Source of the DNA: Engraulis encrasicolus
Lineage: Eukaryota; Chordata; Actinopteri; Clupeiformes; Engraulidae
Reading direction: 5' to 3'
Length of the DNA stretch: 64,000 nucleotides
NCBI RefSeq assembly: GCF_034702125.1
Contig: NC_085875.1
Location: 42,878,770 to 42,942,769 of the forward strand
Made by a program: the position numbers and the translations under genes. This document shows, piece after piece, positions 40,343-56,100 of the stretch (positions within the stretch are counted from its first letter, which is position 1; each line of letters opens with the position of its first letter). Below the pieces are notes generated by a model, which worked only from the letters and a program-made list of their open reading frames with translations, made no database searches and had not been told where the DNA came from.

Positions 40343-40761
40343 GAACCTTATTGATCCCCGATGAGAAATACATGAGATGTTTGCTTGAAACATGGAAGAA
40401 GTGTTTAACAAAACTTACTGACACAACACCTAACATTGCTTTCAATCCAAAAACCAACAATGTGGTGAGAGAGAAATGACATTGATACTTCATAAAAGCT
40501 GTTTGAGCTGTCCCACTACTGAAATCAAGTCTAAACAGCAGAGGGCGCTGTTCTCTTCAGGTTTGTTGAGACTGAGTGTATGCATCCTGACAGGCAATAC
40601 TGCAATCTGTGATATTACAGATGTTCCTTTTTAGACATGGACCTTCTAAATCATCTGCACCCTAAATGTTTTACTTATGAACTGGCAACATTAGACTTAC
40701 ACAATAAATATATTTTGTTGCATAAAAAGAAAAGCACTTATGTGATGAGTGACTTGTGTCC

Positions 40762-40846
<85 letters not shown>

Positions 40847-42901
40847 TTTGCTTGTCTATTTGTATTTCTGTCTCTCAGTATTTTCTCTCTGTGTTTGGAA
40901 GATGTGTTGCCATTCATACATAATTCTGTGTAAACAAAAAGATTTCAGTGTGTTGCCAAATCTTTGTAGCCTAACTACAGTTCACTGTTTGGTATTTTAT
41001 TCAAAATGGACATGGATAGCATTTATTTAGTCATTTTGCTGCACATTCACTCCGTTAATTAGTTATTCACTCAAACAAATTATTCACTCAGCCTCTTGCA
41101 CACGCTGTCAAAATTCCTCTATTTCCCTCGTGATTAATAAAAATGATACTCTAGTCTAAAAAACATGCACTTATTTCAAACCAAATCCCTTACTTCGTGA
41201 GTCACTTCTCTCTCACCCCCCAAAAGGTTGCTGACATCTGAAAGACAATAAGGCTTTCTCATTTTATTTATTTAGTTATTTTGCAAAGTTTAATGTTGGT
41301 GAGAGAAAGGGAAAGCATGCACTCCTTAAAATAATAACATATTAATAAAATGATAATATAGAAGAACATTGATAGAGGGATGAAAACACATTCTTACATA
41401 CAAAAACACATGCTGTTGCTTTTATTTTATGTTGTTTTTATTCTTACATACAAAAACACATGTTGCTTTGATTTTATATTTTCAGCCTTGCAGAGCATCC
41501 AGTGTTTGTATTGTTGGTCTCTCCCTCTGTATCGCCTTGTGTTGTGGTGTAGCCTCGTCTAGTCTGCGGGGATGTCCTGTGGATCAGTGCTGTCGCCGGG
41601 GAGAGGAAGGTGTTCTCAGGCATTAGACCAAGCAAGCAACAAACATCCCGAACAAACATCCAACTGGGAGCAGACTGCACTGGCAGTGGCAGACTAGAGA
41701 GGGGACGGCTGTGACTGACTGAAGGCAATGTTTACTCCCTGACAGGGGTAGCCTACATATCACAGAAAGCAAGACCAGACCGCCCCAGGAATACAGAAGG
41801 ACATCACAGGACACGAGATACCCCCCTGCCAGAGAGACGAGACAGTGCAATGCAAACATTAAAACAGTCTGGGTTTGTGATTCTCTATTTAGTTTTTTGA
41901 AAAGAGGAAATAAACAACAAGTCATATATGGTTTTAGATATGTGAATTAAGTTGAAATGGGTAAAAAAAATATTTTATATTTTATACTGCCATCCACGCA
42001 GATGGCCAACATTTAGCCTATGGCAGTCAGTCCTATGGGGAAAAATGGGTTCCTATTAGACTGCAGAGTCGAGTGTATTAGGAATACTTATACGCTGATG
42101 GTGCAAACCTGAAGGGAAGAATGAAAGCTTGGCTTAACAGTTACATCGTAACAATAATCCAACAGGTGCCTATTCAAACACATCATCAACTGTTTCTGTT
42201 ATACTCACTGTCTGTTCATCACTGGTTGTCACGTCATAAAGTTTAAAGGCTTACATCAGTTGCTGCTTGCCTTACTAACATAAACTAAGTAAACTAACCT
42301 AATTATAATCATGAACAGCTCCTTTGTGTTTTATTTTTCTCCTTGCCTGGTGTACTACATGGTGGGAGCTATATTTTTCCTACGTAATGAGGTATAATGA
42401 ACCAATGAACTAATGTGGTATGGGCATAGCCTATCCAATCTCACATGTAGTCTGGTTTATCAGGCTAGAATGGGCAAACTTCTTTACAACTTAGCTCCTT
42501 TGGCTAACCTACCCTGGATAAATGAGAATCCTCTCAGATGTGAACATCTCAGCTTCAGAGCTTGTCTCTGACTGGAGTCACTCAGTTGCAAGCATAAGGG
42601 AGCAGCCTGTGTTTAGTTGCTCGTATATGGAGCTCTTGGAACAGTCCTAAAGGTCCTAAACAACTAATTTTAGAGTGTGATTTCAAATCTTTCAGCCAAA
42701 TATAATTCTAACTGGTCTTATTCTCTTAGTGTTGTGTTAGCAATGACAGTCACACTGTCTAACATTTGTGACCACCAAAATCAGTGGCCACCAGGCTAAG
42801 TTGGGTTTCTCACATGGAGCTCCTCTAGCCCCAAGACCAGACCTGCAGACTACGATGACCACTCCATGAAACCCTGGAAGCTTTTGGAATATAAGATGTA
42901 C
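40343..42901. other. Intergenic, no gene recognised
   Basis: Starts with a LINE-type 3' end (gaggaaccttattgatcccc) continuing from the GAGTA tail. Holds the TC microsatellite and a short imperfect tandem copy at 41391-41480 (cttacatacaaaaacacatg twice). Nothing coding. Confidence 0.4.
40765..40843. repeat. (TC)n microsatellite
   Basis: Pure TC run of about 79 bp in intergenic DNA. Confidence 0.95.
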
Positions 42902-43072
42902 AGGGGCGTAGTAGCGAATTGTGGGCCCTAGATACAATCATCTCCAATGGACATCCCCTCCCCCAGACATGAATATATGACATGAATATATCAGACTGTG
43001 TGGGCCCCCTGTTTAAATGAAGCCCTGGTGACTCAGTCACACTTTATTATCCCCCCTGTACGACACCCCTGA
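42902..43072. mobile_element. Possible hAT-like MITE, decayed
   Basis: Left CAGGGGCGTAG and right GACACCCCTG are partly inverted. The flanks do not show a clean 8-bp repeat. The interior has gggccc blocks as in the other MITEs here. Confidence 0.3.
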
Positions 43073-43356
43073 AAATGCGATGTGAGATGGAGCAATATCT
43101 TGCATGAAAATAAGCTTGTTAATCAAGGGTTTTGATTCACAGTTGAACCGCAACATGAGATGTGTCTCTCTAACAGCTTCAGATGATTTGCTTGTAGCAG
43201 CTCTGCTCGAGGTCCTGGGGAGGAAGAAAGGTTGGAGGGGAGGAAGGGAGGTAAAGAGGGAGGGAGGGAGGAAGAGCCCGTATGCCATAAAGCAGCCCCT
43301 TGGGTCTTTTTAACAGGCCCCCTCGGCTACAGCCCACCAGCCCGCAACAAGGAGGC

Positions 43357-43582
43357 CAGGGCTGGACTGGCCATCTGGAATAGCAGGCATTTCCCGGTGG
43401 GCCCCGCACCCTCGTGGGCCCCTATTTTCAAAAATATTTAAAATAAAAATGTCAACAAACATTTCTGAAAATAGGTGCCAACGAGGGTGCGGGGCCCACC
43501 AGTGAGTTAGTTCTGCGCAGTTCTGAGGGGCCCCTTTAAGCCAAAAGTGCCTGGGCCCTATTTCACCCACAGTCCAGCCCTG
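43357..43582. mobile_element. hAT-like MITE with internal hairpin
   Basis: Ends CAGGGCTGGACTGG and CAGTCCAGCCCTG. The flanking 8-mers aaggaggc (43349-43356) and agggaggc (43583-43590) match at 7 of 8. An internal inverted repeat pairs about 43396-43431 with about 43467-43501 (GGTGGGCCCCGCACCCTCG). Confidence 0.75.
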
Positions 43583-43590
43583 AGGGAGGC

Positions 43591-46316
43591 CTCTATGACA
43601 TGGCCACTCAACAGATTAGCACCTCATCAGCCTCCCGCGGCTAAGGACAAATATAGCGCTCCCTCACATAAAACACAATGAGGACATCGCCACAAAAAAA
43701 CAGCCACTCGGCGGGAGAGGAGTGGTGGGAGGAAGGTGGATTTGGGGAAGGGGGAGATGTGAGGGGGGTTTGGGGGTCCAGGCTTCCCCGTCAGGCCTCA
43801 CTCATCAAGCTGGAGGATGGATGGAGGCCTGAGAGGCTCCGTCCAATACAATCCGCCAATACAGCTCAGTAAATGCTGCTGTCGTGTTCATGCATGACTT
43901 GGAGGGTAGCACCAACTTGGTCAGCATTTCACTCTGTAAGAGTTGAATTAGCGCTGAAAAGCTGTGGTACTGTGAAGCAGCCCCCAATCCCACAGTCACT
44001 ATATCCTCCCCCAAAGCCCAGCAGTAACAGCACCCCATCCACCCCCCCCCTCCCCACTTCTCCGAAATGACCTAGCCTTTCTCCCCTTGTCCTGTCTCAC
44101 AGCTGTGGCAGTCAGCAGCAGCAGCAACAGCGGTGGTGCCCTCTGAAACCCCAATTGGCAACTCGTGTGTGTTTCAGGTGAGCAAATATTGCCACTTGCC
44201 TGAGAGTTCAATGGTCGTGGCTTTTCATGGGCTTGTGTATTGCGGTGGCCTGTGCTGTGGCGGCGCGGGCTGCAGGAAGTATGTGTGAGGGGGGCATGGG
44301 AATGCCAGCAGGCACAGCTGGGGTCGTCCAATCAAACCTCAATTGGCCCTCCCCTGCAATTCAGCGGGGCCCTTTTTTCATTTTGTTGATTACCCTCCTC
44401 CTCCTCGCAACCCAACCTATAACCCTACTCCACCCACCCTGTGCTGCCACCCTGTGCTGTGTTGCTCTATTCTTAGCTTGAAGCAACAGTGTCCTTTAAG
44501 ACCAAAGGAATTTGAGGAGTTTAGTGGTGATGATCAATGGCGATATTGAAATGATGTGGATTGGCGATGAGAGTTCGGATGCATTTGGCCGGGTAGAGCA
44601 GCCTTCCAGGAGACGAGAACAACAATAAAGATGTTGACTGACTATTCTCCTGTCATAGAGAGTGAACTGAATGTTTTTTCTGAATCAGGTCAACAGTCTA
44701 GAAATGTCATCGAAAAATATTTTGCCTATTTTTCTTCTCATGGAGTTGTTCAATCAGAAGAAACATAATGTTTCACACATTAATAATAATAATAATAATA
44801 GATAATAGATTTAAAAAATATATCTATCGAGGCTAAATAGACCTACTTAGAAACAGGTTTTCAGTGTATACTTGTGGTAAATCAAGTGAGATCATATATT
44901 TGTCCATATTGAACCTCTTCTGTATTCTCTGTAGTGCAGACTATGTAGATCACACTCTACTCTCCAGTTCTTTTCAGAACTTTAGCTGCTTCAAAGACTC
45001 ATCAGGTCTCTAAAGAGCCATCAATACCAATATGACATTAGGTCGGTTCTATGTAAATAACATTTGATATGATGTGATGGTTCAACCATTTGTGCACTCT
45101 GTACAAACATTCTGGTTTGCAGAATGATTTAAACAGCTTTATTTTTACACCTTTTATTATTTTTTTCATTAAAAGGCTTACATAGTATTTAATGAGTAAA
45201 CACGGTTAACTTTTCGGTACACATGGGATAGGCGGCGGTCCGACTTGAAAAATGCTGGAAAATCTCTAAAATATCTTAAGAAATGTCCTGCGACAGACGG
45301 GATCCATGCCATTTTGGTAACAACAGCATGCTTATAACAGAGGCAATGCATGAAAGGGTTAAGGCATGCTACATGGCGAGAGGTCCAAAGCTTGCTGTGA
45401 TAGCCTTCGTGTCCCCAATGCCCCAAGTTAGTAAACACCACAGTCTAGCCGTCAGTCTATGGAGAGAGCCAGCCAAGTGAGCCAGCCAGTGAACAAAAGG
45501 CTGCTGCCTGGAACACAACTACACAACACTGTATTGTCACATGCACATATCTTATGGGGAAAAAACGCAAAGGCACACTCAAAAGCTGATTCAGGTGAAA
45601 GCAAAGGTGAAGCTGGCAAAGGTGTAGAAGAGTCTATGGAAATGGCGGGGATTACACACATTGCAGGCCTAAATATTTTTCAATTATCAACACTCATTTC
45701 CATGTTTTTGATTTGCTAAGTAGCTACTGAAGGGGAAAATGCATATCTAACTACATATCCCCAAATTGGAGGGATACCTGAACAGGGATATGACAGGACA
45801 ACAGATGTTTGTGTGCTGGAATTTGCTGGAATTTGCTGGAATTTGTATCCCAAAGGATTGAAATTACACACACTATCTACATAGAAAATTATGATATCCA
45901 GACTGCCTTCCAGGTCAATCAAAAACAATCCAAAATAGATGCTCAGAATAGGAGGGCTCACCTGCTTCGAATGCATTGAACCGATGGTGTCTGACAGCAG
46001 GTGAAAAAGGTCCATTGGAGAGATACGGTAGGCCTTAGCTGCAGCTGGGGTCACAGGGGAAACAACATGCCCTCCCAATCACACTCCCTTTCTGCACCAT
46101 GGCCCTGGCTGCTTTGCCACTGTTAGATAAAGACTTGTCAACCCAAGATATGAGAAAATTGGCCAAGTGAGCTTATCAAAAGTAATTTTCCACTCTATCT
46201 GCCTCATATTTTTTTTGTTTCTATTTAGCTCGAAATATGTAATGATAAGAACGAGCAGAGAGCAACGCTTTTCCAGACGAATCATAATGAAATCCCTGCC
46301 CCCCCCCACGCCCGAG
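43591..46316. other. Intergenic, no gene recognised
   Basis: Mixed GC sequence (43591-44500), then AT-rich. Includes a tttgctggaa triplet repeat at 45818-45847. No coding evidence. Confidence 0.4.
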
Positions 46317-50499
<4,183 letters not shown>

Positions 50500-50886
50500 T
50501 CTTTTCGGTGAACTGCAGGTGTACAATAGGGGGCCAAAGCGAGGAGTCTCACGCTTAGGTGTGAGCAGATTATTCAAATAGGGGACAAGCGAAGAAGTGG
50601 GGATTGGAGGCTCGCCCAGCACACAGAGCTATATCATAGCGTTTACAGCCAGCAGCCAACGTCATTTCAACTCCATCATCAGAAGTCTCTGTACGCCAGT
50701 GGGCACGGCACGGCTAGCTCACAGACACACATGCTTCAGTCCTTGACAGGAGCGCAAGCTGACGACCCGAGTTGTAGTGGTTCCAAATAGCAACGCCGTT
50801 CCGTGGCCGTTTTGTTTGTGCCGAGGAGCCGTTGCCTTTTCTTCTTCCTCGAAGAATCGGTTTAAGAATTGGGGGAAACTTCCATG
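50500..50886 (+). promoter_or_regulatory. foxa2 proximal promoter and 5' UTR (inferred)
   Basis: Sequence directly upstream of the foxa2 start. It is GC- and CpG-richer than the AT-rich intergenic DNA to its left. No clear TATA box or transcription start could be fixed by eye, and an upstream non-coding exon is possible. Confidence 0.35.
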
Positions 50887-50955
50887 ATGCTCGGAGCAGT
50901 CAAAATGGAAGGACACGAGCACGCAGACTGGAGCACTTACTACGCTGAGCCCGAG
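50887..50955 (+). CDS. foxa2: foxa2 exon 1 coding part
   Basis: It reads [20 protein letters not shown] then EPE, the conserved Foxa N-terminal box, and ends in phase 0 at GAG|gttagt. The ATG at 50887 matches the family start. A second in-frame ATG immediately upstream (50884) would only add one Met. Confidence 0.94.
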
Positions 50956-52757
50956 GTTAGTACCTTAAATGTATATGTTTTTACGTCAAAAGCCGATCCC
51001 GTTTTATACAACTCAATATTAGCCCTGAGATAATATTAACTTTGCGATCAAATATTGACTTGAGGCGCCTCCAAATCCTCCTCCATCTTGACGCGCAGAA
51101 CTGTCCATTAGAAAGTTGTGTTTAACAGGCAAACGAATACGTATTTGCCACCCTGAATGTATTTATCTTAACTTTTGGGGTTTAATGTTTTTGTTTTATT
51201 TAACTATGCAAAATGAAAAAAAAAGTTTGGCATGCACTTCGCGATTTTACATGTATCCAAAGGTGGTGTGGGTTTAGCCTTCTTGAATGGCACACAAACA
51301 CAATATTCAAGGTTCATTTTCTTACTCAATCACATGCCATCAATATAACAAATGAAACTTTTATACAACAATATCTACATTAAACGCTCGAGTATGGTTA
51401 ATTGAACAACATTCCATATTTACGCAAGCGCTTGCGCACACAAACATGATTTACTTAGGGAGCCATAGATAACAAACAAATACCCTATGTTTAACGTGGG
51501 CCCTTTTGAGCCTAATATGTTTGTTTTCATCCCGACTATCATAACAACAACATTTATGGCTTATATGTCTTGTGTTTTCCCTTTCAGTGCTACACATCGG
51601 TTGGCAACATGAACGCGGGACTTGGGATGAATTCCATGAACACTTATATGACCATGTCTGGAATGAGCACGACAGCGAACATGACAGCAAACTCCATGAA
51701 CATGTCCTATGTTAACACGGGGATGAGTCCCTCTATGACGGGCATGTCACCGGGCCCTGCGGCGATGGGTGGCATGGGGGCCGGCATGGCTGGCATGGGT
51801 GCCGCGCTGAGTCCCAGCATGAGCCCCATGGGCGGACAGCCCCCGTCTATGAACGCCTTAACATCCTACACCAACATGAACGCCATGAGCCCCATGTATG
51901 GACAGTCCAACATTAACAGATCACGGGACCCGAAGACGTACAGAAGGAGCTACACGCACGCCAAGCCACCTTACTCGTATATTTCTCTAATTACCATGGC
52001 CATCCAACAGTCAACTAGCAAGATGCTAACGCTGAGTGAGATCTATCAGTGGATTATGGACCTTTTCCCCTTCTACCGCCAGAACCAGCAGCGCTGGCAA
52101 AACTCAATTCGCCACTCGCTTTCATTTAATGACTGTTTCGTGAAAGTTCCCAGGTCCCCGGATAAGCCCGGGAAAGGCTCGTTTTGGACACTACATCCAG
52201 ACTCAGGAAACATGTTCGAGAACGGCTGCTACTTGCGGAGACAAAAGCGGTTCAAGATCGACATGAAGAAACTCGGCAAAGAATCCGGACGAAAGACTTC
52301 CGAGGGTGGATCTAGCAGTTCAGAGAGTTGCAACGGTAACGAATCTCCTCATTCTAACTCGTCCCCCAACGAGCATAAAAGGTCGCTGTCAGACATGAAG
52401 TCAAGTCAGAGCTTGAGTCCAGAGCACGCGGCCTCGCCAACCTCACAGGCGCATCACCTTCTCGCGCAACACCACTCTGTCCTGGCGCACGAGGCACACC
52501 TGAAGCCCGAGCATCACTACTCGTTCAACCACCCGTTTTCCATCAACAACCTTATGTCGTCAGAGCAGCAGCATCACAAAATGGACCTTAAGACTTACGA
52601 GCAGGTTATGCACTATTCTGGCTACGGCTCTCCCATGGCTGGAGCTCTGTCTATGAGCTCTATGGCGGGCAAAGCGGGTTTAGACTCTTCGGCCTTAGCC
52701 CCAGACACATCATACTACCAAGGTGTCTACTCCCGGCCTATAATGAACTCCACTTAA
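50887..52757 (+). CDS. foxa2: Forkhead box protein A2 (two coding exons, spliced)
   Basis: Nuclear winged-helix pioneer transcription factor (HNF3-beta) for endoderm, notochord, floor plate, liver and pancreas. Exon 1 (50887-50955, 23 codons) joins in phase 0 to exon 2 (51588-52754 plus TAA): 412 aa, close to the roughly 410 aa I recall for zebrafish Foxa2. Features in order: N-terminal [20 protein letters not shown]; a Met/Ser/Gly-rich activation region; the forkhead domain from about residue 148 ([16 protein letters not shown]) through [14 protein letters not shown] and [17 protein letters not shown]; an S/N-rich linker; conserved region [20 protein letters not shown]; and the C-terminus [46 protein letters not shown] and the C-terminus favour foxa2 over foxa1. 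One oddity is KIDMKK after wing 2 (residues 246-251), where family members have KCD/EK. Confidence 0.96.
50956..51587 (+). other. foxa2 intron 1
   Basis: A 632-bp GT-AG intron, AT-rich with no transposon or microsatellite recognised. In other vertebrates foxa2 regulatory elements lie near the gene, so it could hold an enhancer, but no site was identified here. Confidence 0.7.
51588..52757 (+). CDS. foxa2: foxa2 exon 2 with forkhead domain
   Basis: The acceptor is ccctttcag at 51579-51587. The exon starts with [11 protein letters not shown], exactly where mammalian FOXA2 is split, and runs open to TAA at 52755. It holds the whole forkhead domain and all C-terminal activation boxes. No frame break was seen. 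Confidence 0.96.
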   Translation, partial: CYTSVGNMNAGLGMNSMNTYMTMSGMSTTANMTANSMNMSYVNTGMSPSMTGMSPGPAAMGGMGAGMAGMGAALSPSMSPMGGQPPSMNALTSYTNMNAMSPMYGQSNINRSRDPKTYRRSYTHAKPPYSYISLITMAIQQSTSKMLTLSEIYQWIMDLFPFYRQNQQRWQNSIRHSLSFNDCFVKVPRSPDKPGKGSFWTLHPDSGNMFENGCYLRRQKRFKIDMKKLGKESGRKTSEGGSSSSESCNGNESPHSNSSPNEHKRSLSDMKSSQSLSPEHAASPTSQAHHLLAQHHSVLAHEAHLKPEHHYSFNHPFSINNLMSSEQQHHKMDLKTYEQVMHYSGYGSPMAGALSMSSMAGKAGLDSSALAPDTSYYQGVYSRPIMNST

Positions 52758-53100
52758 AAATGAAACAATGGTGTAATGGACTCATTCTTGTTATTTGTAC
52801 ATTTGTAAAATACCCTGATTTGTGCATAGTGTGTCTCGGATATTTTGACGTTTCCTCACTGATTTAGTTTGTGAAGTCTGATTAGTGATTATTTTCAAAA
52901 AGGCTGTTTTTGGAAGAAAGTCCCGGACTTCGATGCGGATCAAACAGTTCGACTTCAAGGCATTTGAAATGATAGGACTCTTGTTTGAGGAGACCTCTGA
53001 AATTCATTGTGTAAATCCTTATTTATGGCTTGTAAATGTGTATTCTTGTAGTTGACCGCAAGAACAGAAACTATATTAAAGTGTTATTTGGATTTTTCTG
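52758..53100 (+). other. foxa2 3' UTR with ATTAAA signal
   Basis: A short AT-rich 3' UTR follows the stop. ATTAAA at 53075-53080, followed by gtgttatttgg and a T-rich run, is the best poly(A) signal candidate. A longer UTR is possible. Confidence 0.5.
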
Positions 53101-56100
53101 ACATTGGTCTTATTCTTCATTTTTATTTACATGTGTCTGCCCCTGTTCAATTATTTTGTATGACTCCACACAATGTGTCATGTGATTTTGTGGTTGAACA
53201 TAACATAAACCAATCACGAAGAAGTCCATGCGTAATAAGAGATGCTATACCTGGACACATAATTTCAAATGCAATGCAATGTGCAAGTAATATGCTGTAC
53301 TTCCCACCGAATGAGCCTTTAATAAAATCACATGTCCTAAACTACACCTTCCACACCCTCTCAAATTATCTTCCAATACTGTCAGTCCATAAACTGCCCG
53401 CAACGTGACCCAAACGCATAGGCTATATAAGCTATGTAGTAATAGGCCTATAGACCTAATCCACTAGTGCACTTGTGAAAATGCTTCAGTTTAAATCATA
53501 CAACATATAATCAGTACAACATCAAATCCTCCATATAGCAACATATGGACAAATGAAATGGTGAACCCAGGGTATGCATTTTTAAGCTCTTTAGTGGGCT
53601 ACACCTATGGTTGTTTGTTAAAGAAATAGGAAAATTATATATCGTATAAGGCTAAAATTTGGCCTGATAGGCCTAACTCATACAACAATTTAGTAAAATG
53701 GTAGTGATATTATTCATCAGCTAATTATTACAATTATATAATTATAATAATAATTATTAGTAGTATTAGTGGTGGTATGTCTACTATAATGTATATAATA
53801 ATAATATTACTATTCAGTGAAGAAAATAACCACATAGGTAGGCTAATGTCAGTTGTTAACATTTCCGTTATCACATTAATCTATCATCCGCTCAGAACTC
53901 TCATCTTGACACGCAGCCCAGCCCCTTTGTTATCTGAATTCGCCCTAGCAGCCAAGACACAAGTGGCGATGTGGGAAAAGAAATGTGTTTCATTATCAAA
54001 CAAAAGCCTCCTGTGGTGGAGCAGAATGCAGCTTTGGAAGGAGTTCCCATTTGACTACAAGGCCTCTCCAGCGTGGTGTCCTATCTACACACAATTCTCC
54101 ATCACTGGCCCATTGTCTTTGATTCACCAACTATAGTGGTAGGCTACTCCCTAAAAGTGACCCTTAACTGATACCGTAGTAGGATACTCACTAAACACAA
54201 ACACGAGCTCTGTCTGGCAGGCAGCCGCAATGAGGCCTGTTGGCTGTCCCCATGGTGAAAAGTGACACTAGAGCTGGGCTTTGCAGACTTCCCACAGTCT
54301 CTGTCATTTATATGTACAGAAAGCTCCGTATTTACATTTCTGTGGGAAAAAACTCCCGTCTCAGCACAAAATTGATGGTTTCGTCCCCTCTTATGTGCCT
54401 ATTTTAAACACTCGTGATCTGCGGATAAACAACAGCTAGTAAACAATGAAATGGCAGTATTAATACTTATAGGATGTGTACATGGAGGGACAAATTGTGG
54501 GAGTGTAAACTTTGAATAGGAGGACGTCACATCTCAGCAAATTTACACAGATATTACATTTTGCTCCCTTCATTTTAGACATAATGCTAGGCTGAATTTT
54601 TATAGCACACTGATCGATATCTCGGTAAAATAATCATTTTTTTAAACTAGCGGGGCAGTGAAATCTTTGCTTTGTGCTAAAGTCAACAGTGACAGAGTTT
54701 GAGCTCAAATAAATGCCGCGATGCCTCCAAGCTCTTTGCAGAGGGCTGTTGGGGAGGCACTTTCGACGGTCTCCGGTTGCTTTCTACACTTATCAGGTAG
54801 GACCATTTCGTGGTTTATTGAAAAATGGTTGTTTCAATTTAAAGTTTTGGAGTTTCGGGAGACAGCGGGTGTTGCACTGGCTCTGGCTATAGATTTGAGG
54901 AACTAACCGTTCACTGAGTTCACGCGTAAAGGTCCTGGAGGCCCTATTGAATTTCATGACAAACGTTATATGTGGTTCAAAGACAGGGGCGATTTGCAGG
55001 GGTTGTGGTCGAGGGTGCCTTGTTGCCCCAGCTTTATTCAGCGGCATGTCAGTGCACTACTCCAGCTGATTGATGTTCGAGATGGGCCAGCGAAGGCGCA
55101 CTTATTTCACCGTTGTAATAGGATAATTCTTCACTGTGGAACCTGAATGCGCAATTACGCACAAACAATGCTGGATACGCAAGCCTTCTGGAGAAGTAAC
55201 TTACCTCAAGGGATGAAATTTCTCTCTACTTAGAGACGATGTGCAATGTCTTTCGTTGTATCTTATCTTTTGAACAGTTTTGTTTCCATGAGGGTGGCTG
55301 CTTGATTATTTAATTTTAGTTGATGTCGAAAGATTCGGAGAAGAAATTTGGGTCAAAAAGTGAAATGTGCATTGTTAGAAAATATCCGAATGAGATTGTG
55401 CAATTGCTAAATGCGTGCAATTGTTGTTGTTGAATAAACTAGATATTTGTAGCCTAAGTAATGCGTAGAATGATGCTTACTGTGAGCGGATAATAGCAAT
55501 AATAATGATAATAATACTAATAACAACAACAATAATAATATTAATGTGATAATAATAACAGTAATAATAACAACATAATAATAATAAATACATGGCATAT
55601 TTTACAGCCTATCTGTGTCTGATCAATAGATTTTCCCCTCCCCTTTCATTTTATTATGTCGCTACTTTTATTGTCCTTTTTTAATTGTCTTTCTTGAGCC
55701 CGATGCCGTTGAGCATCTGTGTAAGGGCAATTGTGTGTCCGTATAATAAAGTCACCAGTGCAATTCTATTTTTGCCACGGGAACGTTCACAATACTTATG
55801 CTGCAAAATATTTTCATGGGTTTACATATTGATGCAATTAAAGATTGTTTATCAGGCTACAGTTTCCACGAGCACAACATTCTTGACGACGAGGGTGTAG
55901 GAGTGTTTTATAGTGCAATACAAATAACCTATCAACACTGGGAACATACAGACAAGCGCACGGAACCGCAGTGGGATGTTTTCTTTGTTTTACTCTTGAT
56001 ACTAAAGGTGAATGTAGGCTAGTGGTATTTTAATAATCCAATCGATTTCAAATATTTGTAAACAATATTTCCATAACAATTAAACCCTGAACCGTGAATT

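Noticed and set aside
51570..51587. foxa2 translation starting in the 18 nt before exon 2 (reading CFPFQ)
   Set aside because: This is the intron's pyrimidine tract and acceptor. The codon there is TTG, and the true N-terminus is encoded at 50887.
50887..52757. foxa1 or foxa3 as the identity
   Set aside because: [35 protein letters not shown] and RPIMNST match foxa2 as remembered. foxa1 has a different N-terminal spacing and SRPVLN ending.
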